Origin: Macrothele yani
Taxonomy: Eukaryota > Arthropoda > Arachnida > Araneae > Macrothelidae
Direction: 5' to 3'
DNA: 64,000 nucleotides
Assembly: GCA_039090855.1 (NCBI GenBank)
Contig: CM077010.1
Span: 47,386,905-47,450,904 of the forward strand
Part shown: positions 31,475-41,999 of the stretch, in pieces
Position numbering within the stretch: the stretch's first letter is position 1
Layout: each line of letters begins with the position of its first letter
Position numbers and translations under genes: made by a program
Notes under the pieces: generated by a model
Databases searched by the model: none
What the model was told of the DNA's origin: nothing
The model's input: the letters and a program-made list of their open reading frames with translations, nothing else

Positions 31475-33370
31475 ATATCATCATCATCATCATTGTCAAC
31501 CATTATCAATCCACTGCTGGACGAAGGTCTCCCCAAGTTTCCTCCACAACGGTCTGTCTTGTGCCAGTCTCCTCCATGTCACCCCTGCATACTTTCGAAT
31601 TTCATCCACCCATCTCCCATGTGGTCTTCTTCTGGGTCTTTTCCTGTCCCTTGGAATCCAATCTAAAATTTCGGCTGTCCATCGATGATCTGTCCTTTTG
31701 GCAGTATGTCCAGCCCATTGCCATTTCAGGGATTTAACTCTGATCATGATGTCTTCCACTCTTGTCATTTTTCGGATCCACGAGTTCCTCTTCTTATCTC
31801 TCCTGGTTACACCAAGTATGCACCTCTCCATGCTTCTTTGAGTTGTCTGCAGCCTTTGTACGTCTCTCTTAGTTAAGGTCCACGTTTCTGCACCATACGT
31901 AAGCACTGGAAGGATGCATTGATCAAATACTTTTCTTTTAAGACATAATGGCATATTGCTCTTGAAAATTATGCTGTTTCTTCCAAAAGCTCTCCAGGCA
32001 AGTTTTGTACGCCGATTAATTTCTTCATCAATGTGACCCTCACTTGATATCTGCTGTCCAAGATAAACGTACGTGTCTGTTATCTCCAGCTTTTCTCCAT
32101 CAATCGATAAATCTTCATTTCTTGTAAAAGCATTGAACATCACTTTTGTCTTCTGAAAGTTCATTTTTAATCCCACTTCTTTACTCTTGTCAGCAAGTTC
32201 CTGGATCATACTCTGCAGCTCTGATGGGTTAGTTGCAAAAATGACTACGTCATCAGCAAAACGAAGGTGGGTTAGATAATCTCCATTAATCTTTATCCCC
32301 TTGTTTTCCCAGCTCAGTGACTGAAAAACACCCTCCAATGTGGCATTAAAGAGCTTCGGAGATATGGTGTCACCTTGTCTCACTCCCTTTCCAATTTTTA
32401 TGTGTGTTGTATTTTCAAACAGCCTAATCTTTGCACTTGCATTTTCATAGATGTTATTAATAATATTAATGTATGCATCTTCAATACCGCAGGTTTTCAG
32501 AGCCATTGTAACTGCTGATGGTTTCACCGAATCAAAGGCTTTTTCATAATCGATAAAAGCCATGCACAATGGAAGTTCATATTCCCTCGCTCTTTCAATT
32601 AGTTCTCTCAGCACATGGATATGATCTATTGTGCTGTAGCCACTCCTGAATCCAGCTTGTTCTCTCGGTTGAGCCATGTCCAGTGTTACCTTCAAGCGGT
32701 GTGAAAGAACTTTAGTGAAGATTTTATAAACTACTGATAGGAGGCTGATAGGTCTGTAGTTTCCGAGATCCTCAATGTCACCTTTCTTATGTAGCAGGAT
32801 CATTGTAGCGGTGTTCCAATCCTCAGGAATCTTTCCTTCATTAAGGCATCGAGTGAAAATTTGGGCGAGTACTGTTTCGATTTCTCCACTTGCTTCTTGT
32901 ATGATGTCTACAGTAATTCCATCTTCTCCTGGAGCTTTTCCCCACTTCATGTTCTTGATTGCATGTGCAACTTCTGCTGGAAGGACTGGAAGAACTCTGG
33001 TACTGGTATCTTTCATGATGTCTGGAGTGCATGTATCATCCCTTTCATATAATTTTGAGTAGAAATCTTTCACTCTTGTCAAAATTTCGCCTCTATTTCT
33101 TGTTACAGAACCATCTTCTTTTCTCAGTGCCATAATCTGTTTTCTTCCCTTACTGAGATGTCCCTTTGCTATCTTTAGGCTTTGGTTGTTTTCAATTGCT
33201 TTCCTCACTAGTTCACAGTTGAATTTTCTTACGTCTTCAGTGATACTTTTTCGTACTGTCTTGCATAGTTCTATATATTCCACTTTGGAAGTCACATCTT
33301 CTTTAGTTGTCCTCATCTCTCTTCTTTTTTGCATCAACATTTTCGTTTTTCCTGATAATTTATTTTTTTA
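31475..33370 (-). mobile_element. RTE-type LINE, 5'-truncated
   Basis: The 3' end carries a short (ATG)n tail (plus-strand TCATCATCATCATCA at about 31477-31492), typical of RTE elements. The 5' end is truncated near 33370 next to a (TA)n/(CA)n tract, so the endonuclease domain is missing. Confidence 0.85.
31496..33340 (-). CDS. RTE-type reverse transcriptase, long open frame
   Basis: 614-codon open frame encoding the reverse transcriptase and C-terminal region of an RTE-clade LINE, which copies its RNA at a nicked chromosomal target. In order: basic region; MKWGKAPGEDGI and NYRPISLLSVVYKIF (early RT motifs); CMAFIDYEKAFDSV (motif A, catalytic D); GVRQGDTISPKLF (motif B); HLRFADDVVIFA (motif C, catalytic DD); LTYGAETWTLTK and a WRRLAQDRPLWR tail. 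The APE endonuclease expected upstream is absent, so the copy cannot move alone. No stop or frameshift is present, making it the youngest-looking coding element here. The listed methionine is merely the first in the truncated frame. Confidence 0.93.
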   Translation of the reverse strand: MLMQKRREMRTTKEDVTSKVEYIELCKTVRKSITEDVRKFNCELVRKAIENNQSLKIAKGHLSKGRKQIMALRKEDGSVTRNRGEILTRVKDFYSKLYERDDTCTPDIMKDTSTRVLPVLPAEVAHAIKNMKWGKAPGEDGITVDIIQEASGEIETVLAQIFTRCLNEGKIPEDWNTATMILLHKKGDIEDLGNYRPISLLSVVYKIFTKVLSHRLKVTLDMAQPREQAGFRSGYSTIDHIHVLRELIERAREYELPLCMAFIDYEKAFDSVKPSAVTMALKTCGIEDAYINIINNIYENASAKIRLFENTTHIKIGKGVRQGDTISPKLFNATLEGVFQSLSWENKGIKINGDYLTHLRFADDVVIFATNPSELQSMIQELADKSKEVGLKMNFQKTKVMFNAFTRNEDLSIDGEKLEITDTYVYLGQQISSEGHIDEEINRRTKLAWRAFGRNSIIFKSNMPLCLKRKVFDQCILPVLTYGAETWTLTKRDVQRLQTTQRSMERCILGVTRRDKKRNSWIRKMTRVEDIMIRVKSLKWQWAGHTAKRTDHRWTAEILDWIPRDRKRPRRRPHGRWVDEIRKYAGVTWRRLAQDRPLWRKLGETFVQQWIDNG

Positions 33371-33423
33371 TTTACATGCAACTTGTTCTATATATATATG
33401 TATATATATATGCACACACACTC

Positions 33424-34316
33424 AGTAGACAAAATATTAAGAGATAGGGGTGATGGGCAGTTGACATGGGCATTCCCTGCACAGAGTGGAACAGACCCAA
33501 ACTGAGCGCAGGGAATAAATAGGCGGACAGCAGGGCTTCCCAACAGCGCATCCCAATAGATGAATATGGGTAAATGTGGTGGTCTGAGCAACTCTGATTG
33601 TAGATGCATTGTCAGTGCAAGAGAGATAGATGGGTCATTCTATTGCCCAAGTAGTAAGAACTCTAGGATTCCCAAGGGCAAATGTATCAAGGGATGTACC
33701 GTGAGTATTCCATTGATGGATGTACCAGCACCAAGACAACAAGCAGTTACTGACCCCACGCCACTGATGACTGGGCTCAAAGTAGACTGTCCAGGCTTGT
33801 ACAGACTGATCACTTGGCAATGGCAGCACAAATTACATCCAGGTTAAATGCCCAGAGGCCCAAGCACCATCAAGTGAATGGTAAGGCACACACTGACCTG
33901 ACGCACTGACCTCTACAGAGTGTCTCCACATCATGTGGCCAAATGAATCTCATTTTCAGCTGTACCAAGCTGAAGGGAGGGTACAGATGTGCCATCAACA
34001 GCGTGAGGCCATGACCGTGTCATGCCAGGTCGGCTCACTTCAAGGTGGTGATGTCTCTGTGATGGTTTGGCGAACCTTCTCATGGGGTTCATTAGGACCC
34101 CTTAGTGTGTCTGGAGAGGTCCTTAACCACTGCATGCTACCAGCATATGCTGGCTGATCATCTACACGCTTTCACGACCTTCGCGCATCCTGCGGAGGAG
34201 GGTCTGTTCCAGTAGGACAGTGTGTGGCCCCATAGAGCCGCAACCACATAGGCATGGCTTGAGGAACACTCGTCTGACTCTGGAACCATCCAGTGGCCCT
34301 CAAGATCCTCCGGAAT
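33424..34316 (+). pseudogene. Degenerate Tc1-like transposase, part 1 (interrupted)
   Basis: Plus-strand Tc1-like coding remnants. The 33933-34157 frame reads WPNESHFQLYQAEGRVQM and VSVMVWRTFSWGSLGPL, matching the WTDESHFQLF and GSVMVWG blocks of Tc1 transposases (first catalytic D replaced by N). The remainder is frameshifted. It resumes after the nested element as NPEEALWDAVEQNIRS at about 35682-35730, the segment following the catalytic E in this family. Confidence 0.75.
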
Positions 34317-34318
34317 TA

Positions 34319-35677
34319 CAGTCATTTGCAAAAGTTTAAGACCACCTCTTGGTATCAGGAGATTTCTCCCGATTGCGTGAGCTACTGTCTGCATTACTCA
34401 ACTTTCTGTAGGGGTTGCATCATCCTACAGTGGCAGCTGTTGATAAAGTTGGGGGAAGAGTGCAAGCGTAAGTTGCTTCTGGTTTTTATGCTGAGAGGTT
34501 TTGTACGTATTTTCTGTATAACAAAAAATGGGCAAAAAAAGCATCATTAAGTGTTACACAGAGGGCACAAATAGTGACTTCATATCATGCAGGATACTCC
34601 GAACGTGATATAAGCAGAAAGGTGAATGTGAGCAAGAATGCGATTCATAATACGATCATGAAATGTCAAGATACAGGTGAACTTAGCGACTGAAAGAGAA
34701 GTGGATGTCCAAGGAAAACAACCTCGCGTGATGACAATACCATAAGGCGAATAGTTATGGGTTCCCCAAGGAGTTCATGCAAGAAAATCAAGGCCTTTGT
34801 ACATTTGAAAGGGTCTGATATTATTATCAACACTATTTTCCGACGTCTCAGCACAGATTTTGCATTAAAGTCTAATAAACCTGCACATAAATGTAGACTA
34901 ACCTCTGTCAAGAAAAAGAAGACAATTCAATTTGCAAAGCATCAACAAATCGTGGACTGCTCAAAATTGGAGTCAAGTTCTTTTTCTGATGAGTCAACTG
35001 TGCATCAATTTATAATCACGTGAAGCACATGATCGACGACCAAAAGGCAAAAGGTTTGATGCAAAGTACACAGTTAGCACCATGAGACATCCACCTAGTC
35101 AGATGATATGGGGTGCTATGTCAGCATCCAGTACTGCTTCATTATCCTTTTTGCCAACAGGCACTACCATGACTGGTCCTTTTTATGTGGAAATGTTACA
35201 TGAGAAGCTGTTAACTCATATGCAAGTGCACAATCTTTATACATGATTGTGTTCCATGCCACCGATCAAAGAAAAGACATCAAAGGACTACCTGCAGAGG
35301 AAAAACACAACCGTGCTTGACTGGCCCACTTAACCCCATCAAAAATTTGTGGATCATTTTAAAAGACAAGGTAGCAGAAAAACAGCCATCAAATCCCCAA
35401 GCTTTGATTGATGCGACAAAGTACGTATGGTGCAAAGACATTTTAAGCGACCACTACAAATCCCTCAGTGAGAGTATGCCACGTGGTATTCTGTCTGTTA
35501 TAAAAACAAAGGTGGCCACAAAAAGTACTGGTTTCGATCTTTTCGTGTTCTAAAGAATGTAAGTATTCATCTGTAGTGTCATTTTTTCAAATATCTCTGA
35601 CTAGCAATTAGTTGTTTCCTTGAAAACTTTAATTTTCAATAAATTAACAGGTGATCTTAAATTTTTGCAAATGACAG
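34319..35677 (+). mobile_element. Tc1-like transposon nested inside the previous one
   Basis: Inverted ends CAGTCATTTGCAAAAGTTTA (34319) and, inward from 35677, CTGTCATTTGCAAAAATTTA, flanked by TA at 34317-34318 and 35678-35679. The plus strand encodes a broken transposase: YSERDISRKVNVSKNAI (HTH), GSPRSSCKKIKAFV, a SFSDES block (first D), then LNPIKNLWIILKDKV at about 35332-35376, where the E of the Tc1 triad reads K. Several frameshifts and stops. Removing the element rejoins the host Tc1 frame. Confidence 0.9.
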
Positions 35678-35679
35678 TA

Positions 35680-35810
35680 AACCCTGAGGAAGCCCTCTGG
35701 GATGCAGTGGAGCAGAACATCAGATCCATGTAACCCGCACCTCCCGATTACAGGTTGAGCATGCTATCCGTTACATCACCCAGGACAAGAAAGTTCCAAG
35801 CAACTGAAGA
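35680..35810 (+). pseudogene. Degenerate Tc1-like transposase, part 2
   Basis: Continues part 1 after the nested element: NPEEALWDAVEQNIRS then a stop, followed by sequence typical of the element's 3' end. Confidence 0.65.
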
Positions 35811-35952
35811 TAAGCAGTTGTAACTTAGAAATCTGAGAACATTTCAGATTTGCGCTAGTTGAAGCAACTATGAGCTTCATCGTAGCGTCCCTACGACCTT
35901 TTCTCACATACGGGGTTGGATGTAGCTCCAAGCTTCGGTACTTCATAGAACA

Positions 35953-36295
35953 TCATACATAAATGGGAAACAAATTTCACCAAAGAAATTTTTTCGCAAA
36001 TACATGGAAGCTGATACAAATGTAATCATTGGTACAGATGTGCCATATTTCCACTACTGTCCATGTAGCCACTCTTTCAGAAAACTTGAAAATTACATTG
36101 CTCTAGAGCAGGAAATGAGTAATCCAATGTCCCGCTTCAGGGCAATATAATCTTCCAAGTTTTCTGAAAAAGTGGCTACATGGACAATAGTGAAAATAAA
36201 GCACATCTGTACCAATGATTTCATCTGTATCGCCTTCCATGTATTTGCGAAGAATAATTTCTTCAGGAAAATTCGTTTCCCATTTGTGTATGCAG
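35953..36295. repeat. Inverted repeat whose arms both keep a reading frame
   Basis: The arms at about 35953-36105 and 36118-36295 are about 80-85% identical reverse complements. The plus frame of the left arm (FFRKYMEADTNVIIGTDVPY, then FHYCPCSHSFRK) and the minus frame of the right arm (ILRKYMEGDTDEIIGTDVLY, then FHYCPCSHFFRK) are both open. LRKYME...DEII is weakly reminiscent of the SEC14-like helix before the PPE..KY segment, and the confirmed exon at 36644 is close by. That resemblance is tentative. Confidence 0.6.
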
Positions 36296-36643
36296 GTATG
36301 GCTGGTATTACCCCCAGAAACTCCCCAATATCTGGTGGAATTGATGCCTAGGTGTGTACACAGGCTGTTAGTCATGCCAGAGGAGGACCAACACATTATT
36401 AGGTAGGTATCTCTAATGTTTTGTCCATTGAGTGTACATACGTATGTATGACATACATAAAGCTTCAGAGAAGAAAATGCTAAAAAGTAATGTTCAAAGG
36501 AATCACTTAGCAAATTCTTGTTATGTGTCCAATTTCAAAATCAAACACTAAACATAAAACCTCTTCATATAAACATATAAATTCTTTTCTGGAAATCTAG
36601 CAACTGAATAAAAATTTGCAACAGAATGAATTTGCTAACCAAC

Positions 36644-36730
36644 CTTTGACATAAACATGTATTTTTTTTGCTGTTTCTTCACTTAAGAAGGGTTTGATCA
36701 TTGCATACGCCATTGGGAAAAATGCTGGAG
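36644..36730 (-). CDS. SEC14L: SEC14-like protein exon: CRAL-TRIO core
   Basis: The exon encodes PAFFPMAYAMIKPFLSEE then TAKKIHVYVK, the APxxFPxxYxxIKPFLSExTxKKI signature of the CRAL-TRIO lipid-binding fold, which forms the ligand-cavity gate region. The acceptor is TTATTTTCAG at 36731-36740 and the donor GTTGGT from 36643. It enters one base into a codon, completing alanine with the exon ending at 46297, and leaves one base into a codon, joining 5533. Length 87 bases. Two truncated tandem copies of its 5' part lie just upstream in the gene (36807-37030). Confidence 0.95.
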
Positions 36731-36806
36731 CTGAAAATAAAACTAAATAAGCATATACAAATATATAAGCATGAAAAATATCATAAAATACAATCAATAA
36801 ATAACA

Positions 36807-37030
36807 AGAATTTGGTCATTCATTGAGTGTGCTGTTGGGAAAAATACTGGAGCTAAATATTAAGAAATAAAAGCAAATACAAATGAATAATCATAAAAAT
36901 ATGATCAAATCAAATCAATAATGATAAGAAGCATTTTATCATTGCATATACCACTGGGGAAAATGCTGGAGCTGTAAATAAAAAAAATAAACACCTAATA
37001 ATATTATAAAATGCAATCAGTAACAACAAA
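36807..37030 (-). pseudogene. Two tandem partial copies of the SEC14-like exon start
   Basis: Units of about 120 bp starting near 36807 and 36928 repeat the 5' part of exon 36644-36730 plus the adjoining intron. The copy near 36928-36970 has CAG then an in-frame APAFSPVVYAMIKC. The copy near 36807-36860 has TAG then APVFFPTAHSMND. Neither contains the second half of the exon or its donor. Confidence 0.85.
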
Positions 37031-37039
37031 TGATGGCTC

Positions 37040-37548
37040 ATCTGTTTGCAAATAGCATTTCTAGGAACCCATAAAATCCAGTAATCATGTTAACGAGACT
37101 CGAGGATGTGCATTACGGAGTCAAAATTTTGATTCCTTGGAAGGTAGTATATTGTATAAATAGTACCTAATAACATAACATCTATATCGTGTAACAGCCA
37201 TGTTATCGTTTCAGTACAAAGAATATATTATTTACAATTTAAAACAATGTCAAAGTGACACAAGTTAAAATTGGGTTTGAACTTGAAATTTGAAACTAAT
37301 ATCCCCATCAGTTAGTGGTCTTTTCAGTACAATTACTTTCAGTTCATAATTCAAATAAAACTTGTAAACTAGCTGTATCAGTTGCTTAAATCTGGGCTTT
37401 TGCTTCAAAAGAAATGTGCATCAGATGACCAATGTTCTCATGAAGTACTGGAAAAACCAAAACAGCTATAGTAACATTTTTTTAATGCTTCCGGTGTAGT
37501 TCCCAAAATATTAAAATACTTCTCAATCTTTTGCTCAGATTAAAATTT

Positions 37549-37586
<38 letters not shown>

Positions 37587-38105
37587 CATAATTCCTGAAG
37601 ATTTTTTTTTTTTTCAAATAAATTAAAGAATTGGTAGAATCAAACAAAATAAATACTAGATGTGGAGACAACCAAATTGTCCAAGAAAGAGCCATACATC
37701 ACATAGTACAGACAAGGCTTGAGACTTGAACACAGGGTTCATTCTAGGATTACAAATGGGCAAGGTGCAAACTTAAAAAAGAAAAAGAGGCCATTTTTTT
37801 TTACCCAAAAAGACATTAAATTCTTTCTTAATCTAAATGAGATAAAGTTGTACGTGCTGGATTCATACACAATTACAGAAAATAAATCACAGAACTTTTT
37901 CAAAAGATCATAAAAAAATTCCAGGAGATAAAATTTTTGCTAGAATCATAGCGCATTGTTTTATATTTTGCAAATTAAGATAAAATTTATTATGCATTTA
38001 GGAGTCTTATAAAGTCATATGGGTTCCACTGTTACAGAGTGTTCTTCGGTATGAGTTACATCTTCAACGAAGCGGAAAATTTTCCCTGTATAAAAATTGT
38101 TCTGT
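37040..38105. other. Intronic DNA with a 31-base poly-A tract
   Basis: Poly-A at 37551-37581. Otherwise AT-rich sequence with no recognised gene or element. Confidence 0.4.
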
Positions 38106-38626
38106 ATCTTAAGGTTGGGACGAATCCTAAATTTTCTCGAATCCGAGTCCTAAAATGTTCTTGAATCCCTTGAATCTTCCGAATCCTTCATATAAGAATA
38201 ATTATAAGAAGAAAAAAAAGGAAAAGAAAAGACTTCTACTTAAAATTAAAAGTTTTAAATTGAATCAAAATTTGAAATCTGTGTTAATGAAAAGCAAATT
38301 AAAGAATACAGTTTTAAAAAAAATATACCCATACTTATTAAGAAGATACAAATGAAATTTATAATTTACATTTACTAAATGAAGTACATAACTCTTGAGT
38401 CTTGAGGTTCATTTCCATTTTCTGAACATAATTTGACAAAAAAATATTTGAGTAACAATTCACATTTTTGACATTTTTTTTAATAACAAAAGTTCCAAAA
38501 TCTTTTTAAATCAAAGCAAGTGTAGAGGTGGAGAGAATATTTTCAAGAGTTAATGTAGATAAACACTAAACATGGAATTCTAAATTGAGTAAATTCTTTC
38601 AGAAAATTAAAAAAATCAAAAACATT

Positions 38627-38992
38627 AATAATCTAAAGTAACTTATGGGATTTTACTAGGAAATTTTTTCATTAATAGCAAATTTTCGGAGAAAACTCTT
38701 CTCCTTCTTCAGGCTGTCTTGTTATTGTCACTTTTTTCTTGTCACTATCCCGGTTACGGTTTACCTTGACGGTTACGGTTAACCTTGACGGTTTAGGTTA
38801 TTTTTCAACAAATCCTGCCAGATGTTAGGCAGGGAAAATCCTTTGCAGTCATTGATGATGGAATTTTGATTTTTCTCCATCTCTATTCCTTCTTTCAGTT
38901 TTCTTTTTTGGAAATTGCTTTGGAAACTGATTACAAATTTGCTATTAATGAAAAAATTTCCTAGTAAAATCCCATAAGTTGCTTTAGATTAT
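38627..38992. repeat. Foldback inserted in hAT 3' region, ribozyme-like core
   Basis: About 62-bp arms at 38627-38690 and 38930-38992 (CTTATGGGATTTTACTAGG and TTCATTAATAGCAAATTT). Between them is GGTTACGG-rich sequence like the foldback at 16473-17035. On the minus strand at about 38694-38723: CTGAAGA, stem GGAGAA/TTCTCC, GAAA. Flanking blocks (AGAGTTAAT...AACACTAAACA) are duplicated on both sides. Confidence 0.8.
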
Positions 38993-39179
38993 TAATTCAA
39001 TTAAACTAGGAAGCCATTTCTCAACATGAGCTTTATTCAAAGAATCAAAAACATGTTTGTTTTAAGAGTTAATAAAAACACTAAACACTGAACTCTTTCA
39101 GGGCAATGTAAAAAAAAATCAGAAACCTTTAATGGAGATTTTTATTTAAAAACACTAGCATTCAAACTTAATCTGGGTC

Positions 39180-41182
39180 TAGCCTACTTCGTTTTTTATC
39201 AGCTATGACACCTGATGTGCTGAATAGTCTTTCTGACATTAATGTTGATGGTGGTGTGATTAAGAACTTTTTAAAGAGTTTCCTCAAATTTTGTTGTTTT
39301 TCCAGTATTTAAAGATGTCTGCAGATGGTGGAAGCAGTGTTTCTGCTAAGTAGGCATTTATTTCTTCTACAGGAGACAAATTGTAACTCTGCTCACTGTT
39401 GGTAGATGGTATCATCAATTGAGAATAGTAACTCCACATGCTATGAACTCCTTGTTGTTGAGTTAACGATTTTTGAGTGGTATCTCTTTGACTTTGTTCT
39501 GATGACTGCAGATTACTGTCATCTGCGTGCAAAATACTAATATCAGAAATTTCAATGGACAGCGTTGATCCAACTTGTTCAAGGTTTTCTTTACTCAAAA
39601 ATACACTTCCTTTGAATTGGGGATCCAGTATAGTTCCAAGAGCATACAATTTTTCGGCCTCAATAGACTGATAGTGCCTTTTTACAGATGCAAGCAAGTC
39701 ATTTCGAAAACCCTGTATGGAGCCTAAAGTTGATTAGAAGTTTTGTAGAACACTAATGGTGCTATTTACCAAAGGTATTATTTCTGAGATTGTTACTTCA
39801 CTGGAACTGGCCGCAAATGTAGCTCTATCAAACACATCTAGGATTCGTATCACTTTTTCTATAGTTGTCCACTGTCGAGCACTAAGATCTACCTGAAAAT
39901 TGAACTCGGAAGCTGATAATAAAACAGCTTGCTTTTGTTCCATGATACGAATGAACATGTGAAGCTGAGAATTCCATCTAGTCGGTTCGTCCTGTATCAA
40001 ACGATGGGGTTTAAGAATTAGCTTAGCTTGAGAAGCTCGTAAAACTTCCATGGCTTTAGAAGAATGCTTGAAATGTCCCACAATACTCCGGCAGGTTAAC
40101 ATTATTTCCTTAATTTTACTCTTGTTTAGTAAACCATCTTTGAGAACTAATTGAAATGTATGAGCAAGGCATGGCAAGTGGTCAAAAGTATTGTGTTAAA
40201 GCTGCAACCATATTAGGCCCATTATTTCTCATGAAACACACATCTTTTTCTAAGAGATTCCATTCTTCCATAGTGTTGGTAATGAAAGTTTCTATTGCAG
40301 GTGCTGTATGTGAAACTTCTGCAAAGGGAATCTACATTCTAAGCACAAGTGATGATACTCAAAGTTTTCATTTATGAAGTGAACTGTGAAACTGAGGTTT
40401 TAAAGATCAGAAGATGTTGATATCCACGTCTGTTGTGACTGCAATAAACTCTGTTTTATCTAAAAGAAAGAACTTTTATTTCTTCTTCTTCATACATCTC
40501 TGAAATTACCTTTTGGGCAAAGTGTTTCCGCTTGGGATGATATATCTTGGCTCAAGGTGGTTTATCAACTTTTTAAAACTTTTATCTTCTACTATGGACA
40601 ATGGTTGGTTATCTTTGCAGATCATTTTGGTGACTAATCTGGTAATTGTTTTAGCTCTTTTGCCTCCAGGCTTAAAACTTTGCATTTAATCAATAAATGC
40701 TTTCAGAGTTGGTTGGTTAGAAGATACTGCTTTTCATTTTACTGGGGATGCTTGAAAGGGGTTTTGTCCTCCATAAGAAGAAGCTGCTGAACCTGGACTA
40801 GGAGTTGAACTAAATGATACAAGACTCCCAATGACAACTGGATCATCTGGGTCATTATTGTCTTCCAATTGGGAGTCAACTCTGACAGTCAAAGGGCTTA
40901 AGGGTGAAGCTGGAGTCAGTAATGGGGATGGTGAACTTCTACCTTTCAGTTTTTGAAATTTGGATGAATGTTTGGCTTTCAAATGTTTTCACATTGCTAA
41001 AGTAGTGTGTGACCCTTTTCCTTTGGATATTTTTGCAGAACACAGACTGCAATTTGCATAGTTTTCATTATGCAAAATTTGGAAATAGTTCCAGATATTA
41101 GAAGATCTTGAGACAATGCCATCTCGTGGGTTGACATTCGTTGCAGGTCACAGGAGATGCGATGGTTGTGTGACAGGCACAA
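39180..41182 (-). pseudogene. hAT (ZBED-like) transposase, broken
   Basis: Minus-strand remnant of a hAT transposase. N-terminal part (40997-41182) holds fragments of the zinc-finger region. A proline/serine-rich segment (40734-40982) follows. The catalytic part (39734-40177) reads MPCLAHTFQLVLKDGLL, then QDEPTRWNSQLHMF, the conserved TRWNS block. 39284-39697 holds KLYALGTILDPQFKG. The C-terminal dimerisation domain is visible in a shifted frame at about 39185-39250 as PSTLMSERLFSTSGVI then ADKKRSRLDPD. Several frameshifts and stops separate these parts. Domain order matches ZBED-type proteins. Confidence 0.85.
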
Positions 41183-41329
41183 GAAAAATCGCTCCTAAGT
41201 ATGTGTAAACAGGTTAGCGATAGAAACTACGTAGGAATAAAAACAATAAAGTGTGAAAAATGCTGAGATTGAGACAAAAAATGCAGACCGGGTGACGCCA
41301 AGCATAATACTGATAGGGTGTGCAAGTGA

Positions 41330-41570
41330 GATGATGCGGGGAGTTGAAAAGAACTAGAAGTGCTGAGCTGTAGACAGAGTAACTTGAGTCATGTGCACGA
41401 TGTGGCTCAAGGTCACACTCTCCACCATCAAATAGAAGTCATTGCTCTTTCCACGTTTATAAGTGAGTCACGAAAAAATTTATCAGCTGCTACCGGGAAT
41501 CGAACCCAGGGTCTTCCAGTTACGCGCCGGATATGCTTCCACTGCACAACAGTAGCCTCGATAACAGCTG
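41330..41570 (-). mobile_element. tRNA-derived SINE
   Basis: Minus strand starts GGCTACTGTTGTGCAGTGGAA (A-box region) and reaches B box GGGTTCGATTCCCGG at about 41490-41507, a tRNA-like head of about 72 bases (41487-41559). A body containing TGACCTTGAGCCACATC extends to about 41330. It is inserted in the 5' part of the hAT element. Confidence 0.65.
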
Positions 41571-41999
41571 CCAAGAAAGGGATAAAATATAGCTAAGTAA
41601 CTTATCCCACTATACTTGAGGCATGGTCGCTAAGGCACTGTACGATGGGAGATGCCAGTCGCTTCAGCGGTTGCTCTCGGTGTTTGGCTGAACAATTCCT
41701 TCACTGTTGCAACCGGTTTGGAAGTAACGAGCTATTTCAAATAGCTGTGTATACACTGTAGACGATCTTCTTTGACTGTTTTCTAGACAAAAATTTGAAC
41801 AAATATCACTCTAGAACAAGCACCAACCTCCAAGTTGTTCAGGTTAAGATTCGAAAGATTCGAATGACGAAAAAGCATGATGATTCGAGTTTTCGAATCT
41901 CTAATCTTTTCAAGATTCGCGGAATTCAAGGATTCGAATGTCCCATCCTTAATAAAACTCATATGAAGCAATCTGGAACTTTGCGCAATTAAAATGCAA

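Larger units (their letters stand above)
38110..41951 (-). mobile_element. Second hAT element (3.8 kb) with GGGACGAATC-type ends
   Basis: The left end TAAGGTTGGGACGAATCC and the right end, read inward, TAAGGATGGGACATTCGAATC are inverted; GAATC words repeat within both subterminal regions. No clean 8-bp target duplication was found. It encloses the transposase remnant 39180-41182, a foldback (38627-38992) and a tRNA-derived SINE (41330-41570). Confidence 0.7.

Noticed and set aside
31496..33340. Host gene
   Set aside because: All motifs are those of an RTE reverse transcriptase with a LINE 3' tail.
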